Source of the DNA: Metapseudomonas otitidis
GTDB taxonomy: Bacteria > Pseudomonadota > Gammaproteobacteria > Pseudomonadales > Pseudomonadaceae
NCBI RefSeq assembly: GCF_900111835.1
Contig: NZ_FOJP01000022.1
Span: forward strand, 35,751 to 99,750
Direction of reading: 5' to 3'
Length of the DNA: 64,000 nt
Position numbers and translations under genes: made by a program. Under the pieces are notes generated by a model. It did not search any database. It was not told the DNA's origin and was given only the letters and a program-made list of their open reading frames with translations. How positions within the stretch are numbered: position 1 is the stretch's first letter; each line of letters begins with the position of its first letter. This document shows positions 42,372 through 52,227 of this stretch, one piece after another.

Positions 42372-43367
42372 ATGCGCCTGTTCATTCTTCTCGTCGCCCT
42401 GCTGGGCGGCCTGCCAGCCTTTGCCGCTGCGCGCTGCGACACCCACGTACCCACCGAGACGGTGGCGCTGGGGGACGTGCGCCTGGCCTACCAGAGCATC
42501 GGTGATGCCGATGACCCGGCCCTGCTGCTGATCATGGGGCTGGGCGGCCAGCTCATCCATTGGCCGGACGAGGTGGTGGCGGCGCTGTGCGAGCAGGGTT
42601 TTCGCGTCATCCGCTACGACAATCGGGATGTCGGCCTGTCCGCCTGGGCCCAGACGGCGCCCAGCGCGAACCTGACCTATGAAGTGATCCGCTACCGCCT
42701 GGGCTTCCCCGTGGAGGCGCCGTACAGCCTGCGGGACATGGCCGGCGACGCGCTGCACCTGATGGACGCGCTGAAGGTGCGCGAGGCTCATGTGCTCGGC
42801 GCCAGCATGGGCGGGATGATCGCCCAGCACCTGGCGGATATGGCCCCGGAGCGGGTGCTGAGCCTGACCCTGGTGATGACCAGTTCCGGCGCCCAGGGCC
42901 TGCCGGCGCCCAGCGATGCCTTGCTGGCGCTGCTGGCCCGCCGCGAGGCGCCGAACCGCCAGGTGGCGCTGGAACAGCAGGCCGATCTGCTGGCCGCCCT
43001 GGGCAGCCCGCAGGTGACCGATGACCGGGCGCAACTGCTGGAGCAGGCCGCGCGGGCCTATGACCGGGCGTTCAACCCCGAAGGTGTGCAGCGGCAGATG
43101 CTGGCGATCCTCGCCGAGCCGAGCCGGGTGGAACTGCTCAACCGCCTGCACGTGCCGACCCTGGTGGTGCACGGCACCGCCGACCCGCTGCTGCCGGTGA
43201 TGCACGGGGTGCATGTGGCGGCGCATATCAAGGGCGCGGAGCTGCGGTTGATCCCCGGGCTCGCCCATCGCTTCCAGGACGCCTTCAAGGAGCCGCTGCT
43301 GGCCGCCGTGCTACCGCACCTGATGGCCCACCGGCAGCCGGCGGACGGGCACTTCGCGCAGTTGTGA
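42372..43367 (+). CDS. Secreted alpha/beta hydrolase
   Basis: A 331-residue protein with a signal peptide (MRLFILLVALLGGLPAFAAA). The hydrolase fold shows LLLIMGLGGQLIHWPD (oxyanion region), VIRYDNRDVGLS, nucleophile motif GASMGGMIAQ, Asp in VVHGTADPLLP and His in GLAHRFQD. The start is the ATG at 42372, next to the signal peptide. Similar to many esterase or lipase-like proteins of the AB hydrolase-1 family; the substrate is not predictable. Single gene before the triple repeat. Confidence 0.88.
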   Translation: MRLFILLVALLGGLPAFAAARCDTHVPTETVALGDVRLAYQSIGDADDPALLLIMGLGGQLIHWPDEVVAALCEQGFRVIRYDNRDVGLSAWAQTAPSANLTYEVIRYRLGFPVEAPYSLRDMAGDALHLMDALKVREAHVLGASMGGMIAQHLADMAPERVLSLTLVMTSSGAQGLPAPSDALLALLARREAPNRQVALEQQADLLAALGSPQVTDDRAQLLEQAARAYDRAFNPEGVQRQMLAILAEPSRVELLNRLHVPTLVVHGTADPLLPVMHGVHVAAHIKGAELRLIPGLAHRFQDAFKEPLLAAVLPHLMAHRQPADGHFAQL

Positions 43368-43381
43368 GTGCGCTGCCTACA

Positions 43382-44037
43382 TAGGTTCGAGCGTTGCTCG
43401 CGAAGCCTCTGGCCTTCGTAGCCCGGGCTTCAGCCCGGGAGCGGGGTGGGAGTTCCCGGACTGAAGTCCGGGCTACGCCAGGTTCATTCATGGCGCTGTG
43501 CCGCCCCAGCGATGGGCTTCGCACAGCTCAGCCCATCCTACGGAGCAGCCCGTAGGATGCGGTGAGCTCGGCGAACCGCATCGATTCATCGCGGGGGTGT
43601 AGGCGCGGGCGTTGCTCGCGAAGCCTCTGGTCTTCGTAGACGGGGCTTCAGCCCGGGGGGCAGGGCGGGCTTCCCGGACTGAAGTCCGGGCTACGTCAGG
43701 TTCACTCGTGGCGCTGTGCAGCCCCAGCGATGGGCTTCGCACAGCTCAGCCCATCCTACGGAGCAGCCCGTAGGATGCGGTGAGCTCGGCGAACCGCATC
43801 TGTTCATGGCGGGTATGTAGGCGCGGGCGCTGCTCGCGAAGCCTCTGGTCTTCGTAGACGGGGCTTCAGCCCGGGAGCGGGTGGGGCTTCCCGGACTGAA
43901 GTCCGGGCTACGTCAGGTTCACTCATGGCGCTGTGCCGCCCCAGCGATGGGCTTCGCACAGCTCAGCCCATCCTACGGACGGAGCAGCCCGTAGGATGCG
44001 GTGAGCTCGGCGAACCGCATCGATTCATGGCGGGATG
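43382..44037. repeat. Three tandem copies of a 218-220 bp composite REP repeat
   Basis: The units are 43382-43599, 43600-43817 and 43818-44037, each starting TAGG and nearly identical, with a fragment of a fourth copy (about 27 bases) running into the glpD stop codon. Each unit contains a CTTCAGCCCGGG/CCCGGACTGAAGTCCGGG pair and a doublet made of GATGGGCTT...AGCCCATCCTACGG and its inverted partner CCGTAGGATGCGG...CCGCATC. The doublet has the form of a REPIN (two inverted REPs with a short spacer). The flanking gap 43368-44063 has no gene; small frames inside are artefacts. Confidence 0.92.
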
Positions 44038-44063
44038 TAGGTGCGAGCGCTGCTCGCAAGGCC

Positions 44064-45590
44064 TCAGGCCGCGTCGGCCTGGGCGCGGTGGATCAGGTAT
44101 TGGGCGAGGCGTTCCTGCTGGCCGGGGGTCATGAATAGCCCTTGCTTGGTGCGGCGCCAGAGGATGTCTTCGGCGTCTTGCGCCCATTCCTCGCGGCACA
44201 GGTAATCCACTTCGCGGGCGTAGAGGCCGCCGCCCAGGTGTTCGCCCAGGTCGGTGAGGTTGGCGACCCCTTCCAGCAGTTTCCACACGCGGCTGCCGTA
44301 GGTGCCGGCCCAGCGTCGGGCCAGGCTGTTGGGCAGCCAGCCGTATCGCTCGCACAGGGCTTCGGCCAGGGCCTCCTGGCTGTCCATGGACTCGCCGCCG
44401 GGGAGGGTGGCGGTGGCAGTCCAGCTGCCGCCCATGGTCGGGAAGAAGGGGGCGAGCTGCGCCAGGGCCGACTCGGCGAGCTTGCGGTAGGTGGTGAGCT
44501 TGCCGCCGAACACCGAGAGCAGCGGGGCTTCGCCCGGATGGGCATCCAGCGCCAGGGTGTAGTCGCGGGTGACGGCGGACGGGTCGTCGGATTCGTCGTC
44601 GCACAGCGGGCGCACGCCGGAGTAGGTGCGCAGGATGTCGTCGGCGCTGATCTGCTTCTTGAAGTGCTGGTTGACCACGTCGAGCAGGTAGCGGGTTTCT
44701 TCCTCGGTGATGGCCACCTTCGCCGGGTCGCCCTGGTACTCGCGGTCGGTGGTGCCGATCAGGGTGAAACGCCCCAGGTAGGGGATGGCGAAGACGATGC
44801 GGCGGTCCTCGTTCTGCAGGATGTAGGCGTGCTCGCCCTCGTAGAGTTGGGGCACGACGATGTGGCTGCCCTGGATCAGGCGGATGCCGTAGGGCGACTT
44901 CTGCTTGAGGTCGTCCTTCAGCAGGCGAGCGACCCAGGGGCCGGCGGCGTTGACCAGGGCCCGGGAGCGGATCGACAGCAGGGTGCCGTCGGCGCGTTCC
45001 AGGTGGATGTGCCACAGGCCCTTGCTGCGCCGGGCGCTGACGCAGCGGGTGCGGCTGTGGATGTGGGCTCCGTGCTCGCGGGCGCTCATGGCGTTGAGCA
45101 CCACCAGGCGCGCGTCGTCGACCCAGCAATCCGAATATTCGAAGCCACGGCTGATGCCGGCCTGCAGCGGGCTGCCGACGCCGAAGCGCAGGCCACGGGA
45201 GCCAGGCAGCTTCTCGCGCTTGCCGAGGTGGTCGTAGAGGAACAGGCCGGCGCGGATCATCCACGCCGGGCGCAGGTGTGGGCGATGGGGCAGCACGAAA
45301 CGCATCGGGCGGACGATGTGCGGCGCCTTGGCCAGCAGCACTTCGCGTTCGGCCAGGGCCTCGCGCACCAGGCGGAATTCGTAGTGTTCCAGGTAGCGCA
45401 GGCCGCCGTGGATGAGCTTGCTGCTGGCGGAGGAGGTGTGCTGGGCCAGGTCGTCGCGTTCGCAAAGGAACACCGACAGGCCGCGCCCGGCTGCATCGGC
45501 GGCGATGCCGACACCGTTGATGCCGCCGCCGATCACGGCCAGGTCATAGACTTCGGAAATGGGCGCGGAGCGCTTCGTCGAGGCGGGCAT
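44064..45590 (-). CDS. glpD: Aerobic glycerol-3-phosphate dehydrogenase
   Basis: A 508-residue FAD enzyme of the inner membrane that oxidises glycerol 3-phosphate to dihydroxyacetone phosphate and passes electrons to ubiquinone. Start ATG at 45590 (MPASTKRSAPISEVYDLAVI). The FAD motif is DLAVIGGGINGVGIAADAAG. GlpD signatures HTSSASSKLIHGGLRYLEHY and VFGGKLTTYRKLAE are present. The longer frame up to 45686 lies in the promoter region. A GlpR-like operator lies 32 bp upstream of the start. Repeat DNA begins at its stop codon. Confidence 0.97.
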   Translation of the reverse strand: MPASTKRSAPISEVYDLAVIGGGINGVGIAADAAGRGLSVFLCERDDLAQHTSSASSKLIHGGLRYLEHYEFRLVREALAEREVLLAKAPHIVRPMRFVLPHRPHLRPAWMIRAGLFLYDHLGKREKLPGSRGLRFGVGSPLQAGISRGFEYSDCWVDDARLVVLNAMSAREHGAHIHSRTRCVSARRSKGLWHIHLERADGTLLSIRSRALVNAAGPWVARLLKDDLKQKSPYGIRLIQGSHIVVPQLYEGEHAYILQNEDRRIVFAIPYLGRFTLIGTTDREYQGDPAKVAITEEETRYLLDVVNQHFKKQISADDILRTYSGVRPLCDDESDDPSAVTRDYTLALDAHPGEAPLLSVFGGKLTTYRKLAESALAQLAPFFPTMGGSWTATATLPGGESMDSQEALAEALCERYGWLPNSLARRWAGTYGSRVWKLLEGVANLTDLGEHLGGGLYAREVDYLCREEWAQDAEDILWRRTKQGLFMTPGQQERLAQYLIHRAQADAA

Positions 45591-45621
45591 GGCAAGGCAC
45601 CTGAATCGAAAGTGAACTTTG

Positions 45622-45641
45622 AATGTTCGTTTCCGAAAAAT
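45622..45641. promoter_or_regulatory. GlpR-like operator before glpD
   Basis: AATGTTCGTTTCCGAAAAAT, whose core TTCG-TTTC-CGAA is a perfect dyad. Against the E. coli GlpR consensus as I remember it (arms ATGTTCG and CGAACAT around WTAW) it matches 16 of 20 positions. It lies between glpR and glpD, close to the glpD start. Confidence 0.65.
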
Positions 45642-45716
45642 GCTAGACGAAGCGAAGGCGAATCGCCACCCCCGCCGAGCGGTCACGGCGGGATGGGCGA
45701 CGAAAGGCAGGCGGGG

Positions 45717-46475
45717 TCAGACCGGTTCGAGCTGGACCTTGTGCTCGGCCATCAGTCGGGCCAGGGCGGGGGAGGGGACGTGGTCGGTGAACAGGCGGTC
45801 CACCAGGGCGATGGAGCCCATGCGCACCACGGCGTTGCGACCGAATTTGCTGGAGTCGGCGGCGAGGAACACCTGGCGGGCGTTGTCGATGATGGCCTGG
45901 GAGACGCGCACTTCCTGGTAGTCGAAGTCCAGCAGGCTGCCGTCCTCGTCGATGCCGCTGATGCCGACGATGGCGAAGTCGACCTTGAACTGGCGGATGA
46001 AGTCCACTGCCGAGGGGCCGACGATACCGCCGTCGCTGCGCACCGTGCCGCCGGCCACCAGCACTTCGAAATCGGGTCGGTCGGCGAGCTGGGCGGCGAC
46101 GTGCAGGTTGTTGGTGATCACCTTCAGGCCCTTGTGCCCCATCAGTTCGCGGGCGATGGCTTCGGTGGTGGTGCCGATGTTGATGAACAGCGAGGCGTGG
46201 TCAGGGATCTGCGCCGCCACGGCTTCGGCGATGCGCTGCTTCTCGTCGCGCATCTGCCCGGCACGCATGGCGTAGGCGGTGTTCTGGATGCTCGAGGCAT
46301 CGGCGGCCGCGCCACCATGGGTGCGTCGCAGCAGGCCCTGTTCGGCGAGCTGGTTGATGTCGCGGCGGATGGTCTGCGGCGTCACCGCGAAGGCTTGGGC
46401 CAGTTCGTCGATGCTGACGTAGCCGCGTTCGCGGGCGAGGTCGAGGATGTTCTGTTGGCGGGGTGCCAGGGTCAT
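45717..46475 (-). CDS. glpR: GlpR, DeoR-family repressor of glycerol genes
   Basis: A 252-residue repressor. The DeoR helix-turn-helix is [20 protein letters not shown] with [20 protein letters not shown] next. The C-terminal sugar-phosphate-sensing domain contains [16 protein letters not shown] and [14 protein letters not shown] sequence ([14 protein letters not shown]). It is on the same strand as glpD with a 126 bp gap carrying an operator, and divergent from ybaK-glpK. The inducer in the family is glycerol 3-phosphate. Confidence 0.95.
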   Translation of the reverse strand: MTLAPRQQNILDLARERGYVSIDELAQAFAVTPQTIRRDINQLAEQGLLRRTHGGAAADASSIQNTAYAMRAGQMRDEKQRIAEAVAAQIPDHASLFINIGTTTEAIARELMGHKGLKVITNNLHVAAQLADRPDFEVLVAGGTVRSDGGIVGPSAVDFIRQFKVDFAIVGISGIDEDGSLLDFDYQEVRVSQAIIDNARQVFLAADSSKFGRNAVVRMGSIALVDRLFTDHVPSPALARLMAEHKVQLEPV

Positions 46476-46563
46476 GAACGGGGTCCCGGATTTTTGACGC
46501 GCATTATAGCGGCGGGCTGTCGAAGAGCGACTTTTCAGCTAAGGTACGACCACTTCGTCGCAT

Positions 46564-46583
46564 TGTTTTCACTATCGAACATG
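46564..46583. promoter_or_regulatory. GlpR-like operator overlapping the ybaK start
   Basis: TGTTTTCACTATCGAACATG ends on the ATG of ybaK. It matches the same remembered GlpR consensus at 15 of 20 positions, with one perfect arm CGAACAT. It could place the ybaK-glpK pair under GlpR. Confidence 0.5.
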
Positions 46584-47051
46584 ACTCCAGCCATCGACCT
46601 GCTCAAGAAGGCCAAGGCCGAGCACCGTGTGCTCAGCTATACCCATGATCCGAAGGCGCCCTCCTATGGCCTGGAGGCGGCGGAAAAGCTCGGGCTGGAC
46701 CCGGCGCGTGTATTCAAGACCCTGCTGGCGGCCACCGAGAAGGGCGAGCTGCTGGTGGCCGTGGTGCCGGTGGCCGGCAGCCTTGACCTGAAGGCCCTGG
46801 CCCACGCGGCGGGCGCCAAGAAGGCCGACATGGCCCCGGCCGATGCGGCGCAGCGCGCCACCGGCTACCTGGTGGGCGGCATCAGCCCGCTGGGGCAGAA
46901 GAAGCGCCTGCGCACCTTCATCGATCGCTCCGCGCTGGATCACCCCACCATTCATGTCAGCGCCGGCCGGCGTGGCCTGGAAGTGGAGCTGGCGGCGCAG
47001 GTGCTGGCCGAACACACCCAGGCCCAGTTCGCCGCCATCGGGCGGGAATGA
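46581..47051 (+). CDS. ybaK: Cys-tRNA(Pro) deacylase YbaK
   Basis: A 156-residue editing enzyme that hydrolyses misacylated Cys-tRNA(Pro). Starts MTPAIDLLKKAKAEHRVLSY; typical motifs are YGLEAAEKLGLDPARVFKTL, with the catalytic Lys nearby, VAVVPVAGSLDLKALA and GGISPLGQKKRLRTFID. The long frame upstream is a shadow of glpD/glpR. It lies 28 bp before glpK on the same strand and so is probably co-transcribed with it. Confidence 0.95.
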   Translation: MTPAIDLLKKAKAEHRVLSYTHDPKAPSYGLEAAEKLGLDPARVFKTLLAATEKGELLVAVVPVAGSLDLKALAHAAGAKKADMAPADAAQRATGYLVGGISPLGQKKRLRTFIDRSALDHPTIHVSAGRRGLEVELAAQVLAEHTQAQFAAIGRE

Positions 47052-47078
47052 CCCCTCCATAACAACAAGGAAGCCGGA

Positions 47079-48575
47079 ATGGCCCAGTACCTTCTTGCCA
47101 TCGACCAGGGCACGACCAGCAGTCGCGCCATCGTATTCAGTGCCCAGGGCCTGCCTGTCGCCCGCGCCCAGACGGAGTTCAAGCAGTACTTCCCGAAGGA
47201 CGGCTGGGTGGAGCACGACGGCGAGGAAATCTGGCTGACGACCCTCAAGGTCTGCCGCGAGGCCATTCGCCAGAGCGGGCTGCAGGCATCGCAGATCGCG
47301 GCCATCGGCATCACCAACCAGCGCGAGACCACCCTGGTGTGGGACGCCGAGACCGGCACGCCGATCCACCCGGCCATCGTCTGGCAGGACCGCCGCACCG
47401 CCGACTACTGCTCCCGCCTCAAGGCCGATGGGCACGACGAGGAAGTGGCGCGGCGCACCGGTTTGCTGATCGATCCGTATTTCTCGGCCACCAAGCTGCG
47501 CTGGATCCTCGACAACGTGCCGGGCGCCCGTGAGCGCGCCGAGCGCGGTGAGCTGCGCTTCGGCACGGTGGACTGCTTCCTGCTGTGGCGCCTGACCGGC
47601 GGCAAGGTGCACCGCACCGATGCCACCAACGCCTCGCGCACGCTGCTGTTCAACATCCATGAGCAGCGTTGGGACGATCACCTGACGCAGCTGTTCGACA
47701 TTCCGCCGAGCCTGCTGCCGGAGGTGCTGGACTGCTCTGCCGAGTTCGGCATCACCGAGGCCGGGCTGCTGGGCAGCGCCATCCCGGTGCTGGGCATGGC
47801 CGGCGACCAGCAGGCGGCGCTGATCGGCCAGGCCTGCTTCCAGCCGGGCATGGTGAAAAGCACCTACGGCACCGGCTGTTTCATGATCCAGAACACCGGC
47901 GACACGCCGGTGACCTCGCGCAATCGCCTGCTGACTACCGTGGGTTACCGCTTGGATGGGAAGGTGACCTACGCTGTGGAAGGCAGTATCTTCGTTGCCG
48001 GCGCGGCGGTTCAGTGGCTGCGCGATGGCATCAAGCTGATCAGCCATGCCCGGGATACCGAGGCACTGGCGGAACAGACCGGGGATGCTTGTGGCGTCTA
48101 TCTGGTGCCGGCCTTTACCGGACTCGGTGCGCCCTACTGGGACCCGAAGGCCCGGGGCGCGATCTTCGGGCTGACCCGCGACACCGGGATCAAGGAGATC
48201 GTCACCGCCGGCCTGCAGTCGGTGTGCTACCAGACCCGTGATCTGCTGGAAGCCATGCGCCAGGACGGGGCCGCCGCGCCCAGCGCCCTGCGCGTGGACG
48301 GCGGGATGGTGGAGAACAATTGGGTCATGCAGTTCCTGGCGGACATCCTCGGTGTGGCGGTCGAACGCCCCGAGGTGACCGAGACCACCGCCCTGGGCGC
48401 CGCCTACCTGGCGGGCCTGAAGGCGGGGTTGTACCGGGACCTGGACGAAATCGCCCGTCACTGGCATCGCCAGCAGCGCTTTGCGCCGCGCATGGCCGAG
48501 GCCCACCGGGCGAAGCTTTACGAGGGATGGCTGGATGCCGTCCAGCGGGTACGCAGCGAGGCTTCCCAGGGGTAG
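47079..48575 (+). CDS. glpK: Glycerol kinase
   Basis: A 498-residue FGGY kinase that phosphorylates glycerol to glycerol 3-phosphate with ATP. It has the N-terminal phosphate-binding loop [20 protein letters not shown], the FGGY signatures ([15 protein letters not shown]) and [16 protein letters not shown]. The start ATG is preceded by AAGGA. It forms the first enzyme of the pathway whose second, GlpD, lies 1.5 kb away on the other strand. glpF (facilitator) is not in the window. Confidence 0.98.
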   Translation: MAQYLLAIDQGTTSSRAIVFSAQGLPVARAQTEFKQYFPKDGWVEHDGEEIWLTTLKVCREAIRQSGLQASQIAAIGITNQRETTLVWDAETGTPIHPAIVWQDRRTADYCSRLKADGHDEEVARRTGLLIDPYFSATKLRWILDNVPGARERAERGELRFGTVDCFLLWRLTGGKVHRTDATNASRTLLFNIHEQRWDDHLTQLFDIPPSLLPEVLDCSAEFGITEAGLLGSAIPVLGMAGDQQAALIGQACFQPGMVKSTYGTGCFMIQNTGDTPVTSRNRLLTTVGYRLDGKVTYAVEGSIFVAGAAVQWLRDGIKLISHARDTEALAEQTGDACGVYLVPAFTGLGAPYWDPKARGAIFGLTRDTGIKEIVTAGLQSVCYQTRDLLEAMRQDGAAAPSALRVDGGMVENNWVMQFLADILGVAVERPEVTETTALGAAYLAGLKAGLYRDLDEIARHWHRQQRFAPRMAEAHRAKLYEGWLDAVQRVRSEASQG

Positions 48576-48615
48576 CGTTCCACGCCTGGCTGGCCGCTCA
48601 TGAAGGGAGTTCGTC

Positions 48616-49401
48616 TTGTTCATCAAGGATGCACGTCTGATCCCGGCAGCCCTGGTCCTCGGCCTGGCTGCCCTGTTCGCCTCCGGCTCCCCGAAGGCGG
48701 AGACCCTGGTCATTGCCGGTGACCTGTGGTGCCCGATCAATTGCCAACCCGATTCGCCCCGCCCGGGAATCTTCGTCGAGCTGGCCCGGGAGATCTTTGC
48801 CGAGTCCGGCATCGAGGTGGAGTACCGGGTGGTCAACTGGGCTCGGGCGCTGAGCGATGCGCGGGCGGGGAAGGTCAACGCGGTGATCGGTGCCGGCATC
48901 CAGGACGCACCGGACTTCGTCTACACCCCTACTGCACCCGGCATCTCGCGCATGTGCTTCTACACGGCGCTGGATGCCACGTGGCGCTACCAGGGGCTGC
49001 CCTCGCTGCCGCAGGTGCGCCTGGGCAGCATCAACAGCTACAGCTACGGCCAGGAAATCGACACCTACATCCGCATGCACCGCAGTCGCGGCGACCGGGT
49101 GCAGGTGGTGGCGGGCGACCAGGCGCTGGACATGAACATGGAGAAGGTCCGTCACGGTCGGCTCGATGCGACCATCGAGAACAGCTGGGTGATGGACAAC
49201 CTGCAATCCACCTTGCCGCCCTCCGAGCGCCTGCGCCTGGCGGGCTGCCGCTCGCCGGACGTGGCCATCTACCTGGCCTTTTCCCCGGCGCTGACTGCCA
49301 GCGCACGCTACGCCGCGATCTTCGAGGACGGCCTGGCCCGTTACCGGGAGAACGGCAAGCTGCGTGAGGTGATGGGGCGCTACGGCGTCAGCGAGCCTTG
49401 A
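48616..49401 (+). CDS. Periplasmic solute-binding protein, family 3
   Basis: A 261-residue exported protein: N-terminal signal segment (LIPAALVLGLAALFASGS) and a mature part with the family-3 layout (IAGDLWCPINCQPDSPRPGI, FVELAREIFAESGIEVEYRV, NWARALSDARAGKVNAVIGA). The start is TTG at 48616, chosen because AAGGGAG lies 7 bp upstream and no ATG or GTG fits. No transport partners are adjacent. It may bind amino acids or act as a lone sensor-type binding protein; the ligand is unknown. Confidence 0.8.
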   Translation: MFIKDARLIPAALVLGLAALFASGSPKAETLVIAGDLWCPINCQPDSPRPGIFVELAREIFAESGIEVEYRVVNWARALSDARAGKVNAVIGAGIQDAPDFVYTPTAPGISRMCFYTALDATWRYQGLPSLPQVRLGSINSYSYGQEIDTYIRMHRSRGDRVQVVAGDQALDMNMEKVRHGRLDATIENSWVMDNLQSTLPPSERLRLAGCRSPDVAIYLAFSPALTASARYAAIFEDGLARYRENGKLREVMGRYGVSEP

Positions 49402-49425
49402 GCGGCTCGCCGACGCGCGGCGGGA

Positions 49426-50535
49426 TCAACTGGCGGTGACGTAGCGACGGACGCCGTTGTCCTGTGCCGGTAACTGGGCGGCGACGCTGCCCTGGGCGGG
49501 GAACACCACCAGGTGATCGGCGGCGATGCGGATGCCCACTTCCTGGCCCGGTGCGTGGTCGGCATGGCTCGGGAAGATGGCTTCCAGCTGGGTGCCGGTG
49601 GGCAGTTGCAGGCGATAGAGCGTGGCGGCGCCGAGGAAGGTCTTGCCGGTGACGGTGGCCTTCAGCCCGGCATCGCTGGCGGGGACGATGTCGTCCGGTC
49701 GCAGCAGCACGTCCACCGCACTGCCTTCCGGCCAGGTGTAGGCACGGTTGCCGCGGATGGTGCCCAGCTCCGTCTGCACGGTGTCGGGGCTCAGTTGCTG
49801 GCCGCGGATGAAGTAGCCCTGGCCGATGAAGCTGGCGACGAAGGGGGTCGCCGGCTCGTGGTAGAGGTTGTAGGGGGTGTCCCACTGCTCCAGGTGGCCC
49901 TTGTTGAACACGCCGACCTGGTCGCTAACGGCGAAGGCTTCCTCCTGGTCGTGGGTGACCAGGATGGCGCTGGTGCCACGGGCCTTGAGGATGTCGCGGA
50001 CCTCGTGGCTGAGGCGCCGGCGCAGTTCGCCATCGAGGTTGGAGAAGGGTTCGTCGAGCAGCAGCAGGGCCGGCTCCGGCGCCAGGGCGCGGGCCAGGGA
50101 GACGCGCTGCTGCTGGCCGCCGGACAGCTCGTTGGGGAAGCGCTTGGCCAGGGCCGAGAGGTTCACCAGCTCCAGCAGCTCGCCGACGATGCGCTCGCGC
50201 TGCGGGTGCTTGCGGATGCCGAAGCCGACGTTCTCTTCCACGGTGAGGTGGGGGAACAGGGCGTAGTCCTGGAACACCATGCCGATGCGCCGCCGCTCGG
50301 GAGCGAGGGTGTAGCCGGCGCGGGAGATGACCTCGCCGGCGAGGCTGATCTCGCCTTCCAGCACCGGCTCGAAGCCGGCGATGGCGCGCAGGGTGGTGGT
50401 CTTGCCGCAGCCCGAGGGGCCCAGCAGGCAACCGATGTCCCCGGCGTTGAGGTGGAGGTTGAGGTTCTGGACGACGCGCTGATCCTGGTAGCCGCAGCTC
50501 AGGTCACGCAGGTTGAGTAGCAGTTCGTGGCTCAT
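49426..50535 (-). CDS. ABC transporter ATP-binding protein (Pot/Fbp-like), orphan
   Basis: A 369-residue ATPase. Walker [13 protein letters not shown], signature [15 protein letters not shown], Walker [13 protein letters not shown] and switch VTHDQEEAF are all intact. The C-terminal TOBE-like region (about 270-360) suggests the spermidine/iron/sulfate importer group. It begins at an ATG that overlaps the stop of argF (ATGA), so it is in the argF operon, and no permease is nearby. As I recall, P. aeruginosa PA3538 has the same position next to argF. Confidence 0.92.
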   Translation of the reverse strand: MSHELLLNLRDLSCGYQDQRVVQNLNLHLNAGDIGCLLGPSGCGKTTTLRAIAGFEPVLEGEISLAGEVISRAGYTLAPERRRIGMVFQDYALFPHLTVEENVGFGIRKHPQRERIVGELLELVNLSALAKRFPNELSGGQQQRVSLARALAPEPALLLLDEPFSNLDGELRRRLSHEVRDILKARGTSAILVTHDQEEAFAVSDQVGVFNKGHLEQWDTPYNLYHEPATPFVASFIGQGYFIRGQQLSPDTVQTELGTIRGNRAYTWPEGSAVDVLLRPDDIVPASDAGLKATVTGKTFLGAATLYRLQLPTGTQLEAIFPSHADHAPGQEVGIRIAADHLVVFPAQGSVAAQLPAQDNGVRRYVTAS

Positions 50536-51449
50536 GCTCTGGACGCGTGTTCGACGAGGAATTCCAGCAGCGCCTTCTGGGCGTGCAGGCGGTTTTCTGC
50601 CTGGTCCCAGGCCACTGAACGGGGATCGTCCAGCAGGTCCATGCTGATTTCCTCGCCCCGGTGCGCCGGCAGGCAGTGCATGAAGATAACCGCTTCATCG
50701 GCCAGGTCCAGCATTTCCTTGTTCACCTGGTAGGGCGCGAACAGGGCCAGGCGGCGTTCGGTTTCCTCTTCCTGGCCCATGGAGGTCCAGACGTCGGTGC
50801 TCACCAGGTGGGCGCCACGCACCGCTTCGCGCGGGTCGCGCATCACGCGGACACGCTCGCCGGCCTGGGCCACCAGCGCGGCGCTGGGCTCGTAGCCCTC
50901 GGGGCAGGCGACGTTGAGGTGGAAGTCGAACTGGATCGCCGCCTCGATATAGGAGTTGCACATGTTGTTGCCGTCGCCGATCCAGGCCACGGTCTTGCCC
51001 TGGATCGAGCCGCGGTGCTCCTGGAAGGTCTGCATGTCGGCCAGCAACTGGCAGGGGTGCAGGTCGTCCGACAGGCCGTTGATCACCGGCACGCGGGAAT
51101 GGGCGGCGAACTCCACCAGCTTGCTGTGGGCGAAGGTGCGGATCATCACCGCATCGAGCATGCGCGACATGACGATGGCGCAGTCGCTGATCGGTTCGCC
51201 ACGGCCCAGTTGGGTGTCACGCGGGGACAGGAAGATCGCCTGGCCGCCGAGCTGGATCATGCCGGCCTCGAAGGACAGGCGGGTACGGGTGGAGGCCTTC
51301 TCGAAGATCATCCCCAGCACGCGGCTCTTGAGCGGCTCGTAGAGCACCCCTCGATGGCGCAGGTCCTTCAGCTCGATGGCTCGACGGATCAGGCTGCTCA
51401 GCTCCTGGGGGGTGCAATCCATCAGGGAGAGAAAATGCCTTGCGCTCAT
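50532..51449 (-). CDS. argF: Ornithine carbamoyltransferase (anabolic)
   Basis: A 305-residue enzyme that makes citrulline from ornithine and carbamoyl phosphate. The carbamoyl-phosphate loop [11 protein letters not shown], the motif [10 protein letters not shown] and [11 protein letters not shown] are present. Start ATG at 51449 ([20 protein letters not shown]). The gene overlaps the downstream ABC ATPase gene by four bases. An AT-rich stretch about 120 bp upstream (TTATAAGAT on the minus strand) may be its promoter. Confidence 0.97.
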   Translation of the reverse strand: MSARHFLSLMDCTPQELSSLIRRAIELKDLRHRGVLYEPLKSRVLGMIFEKASTRTRLSFEAGMIQLGGQAIFLSPRDTQLGRGEPISDCAIVMSRMLDAVMIRTFAHSKLVEFAAHSRVPVINGLSDDLHPCQLLADMQTFQEHRGSIQGKTVAWIGDGNNMCNSYIEAAIQFDFHLNVACPEGYEPSAALVAQAGERVRVMRDPREAVRGAHLVSTDVWTSMGQEEETERRLALFAPYQVNKEMLDLADEAVIFMHCLPAHRGEEISMDLLDDPRSVAWDQAENRLHAQKALLEFLVEHASRA

Positions 51450-51779
51450 TGCTGACTACCTTTTTTGTTGCCGCTGGCCGCAAGTCCGGGCCGGGTTTTT
51501 CGAGGAAAAGCAGGCGGGACCGGCGGGCTGGGCCGCTCGGGGGCGACGGAATGGGGAAGGCGCGATCTTATAAGGAAATTACGCATAGGCGCAAATTGCC
51601 CCGCAGATGCTTCGTCGAAGTGGCGGGGAGTAGCCTGACGGCAGCTTGGGAAGTCATGAACTGATGGGAAAAAAACCAGGGCTGTAGGGTGTCGCCTCCC
51701 CGGATCGGACCCGGTCCGGGGCTCGGTCCATCAAGACGTGGAACAGGACCGAGGCACATTCCCAGACATGGAGTACCAC
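51450..51779. other. Divergent promoter region between argF and the lipoprotein gene
   Basis: 330 bp. On the minus strand TTGCGC and TATAAG are spaced 16 bp around 51,570-51,600, a plausible argF promoter. A hairpin with CCCCGGA/TCCGGGG arms lies at about 51,698-51,721 in the leader of the lipoprotein gene. No gene is supported here. Confidence 0.45.
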
Positions 51780-52214
51780 ATGAAAAAGTTCCTGATGCCC
51801 GCTGCCCTGATGGCGCTGATTGCTTCGGTAACCGGCTGCAGCAGCTACCACATCAGCCAGCCGTCTTCCGCCCTGGAAGCCGAAGTCCAGACCGACCTGA
51901 AAGCCGACGTTGCCGTCGGTGAGTCGATCAGCGGGCAGTCCGAAGTGAACATCCTGTTCAACTTCATCCAGTTCGGTGGCGACAGCCAGTTCGCTGACGG
52001 CGTCACCTACGGCGGCGCCTCCGCCGGCCTGCCGTTCGGTCCCGATCCGGTTGGCGCGGTGAAGTCCGCTGCTGCCTTCAAGGCCGTGAAGAACTCCGGC
52101 GCCGACCTGATCGTCGCCCCGCGCTACGAGCTGAACATCGACGACTACTTCGTGTTCAAGAAAGTCAGCGCCAAGGTTGTGGGCAACAAGGGCACCATCC
52201 GCTCCATCAAGTAA
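51780..52214 (+). CDS. Small lipoprotein of unknown function
   Basis: A 144-residue lipoprotein. Start ATG at 51780 (MKKFLMPAALMALIASVTGC) gives a clean type II signal peptide with the lipid-attached Cys at residue 20; GGAG lies 7 bp upstream. An ATG at 51768 is an alternative. The mature part has KADVAVGESISGQSEVNILF and GADLIVAPRYELNIDDYFVF, the pattern of a small envelope lipoprotein family (TRL-like or related; I am not certain). Function unknown. A perfect hairpin follows. Confidence 0.85.
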   Translation: MKKFLMPAALMALIASVTGCSSYHISQPSSALEAEVQTDLKADVAVGESISGQSEVNILFNFIQFGGDSQFADGVTYGGASAGLPFGPDPVGAVKSAAAFKAVKNSGADLIVAPRYELNIDDYFVFKKVSAKVVGNKGTIRSIK

Positions 52215-52227
52215 GCCCGCACCACCC

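Noticed and set aside
43488..43742. Small open frames inside the triple repeat
   Set aside because: They recur with each repeat copy and are formed by palindromic REP DNA.
43382..44037. CRISPR array
   Set aside because: Units are 218-220 bp and tandem with no unique spacers; they are composite palindromic repeats.
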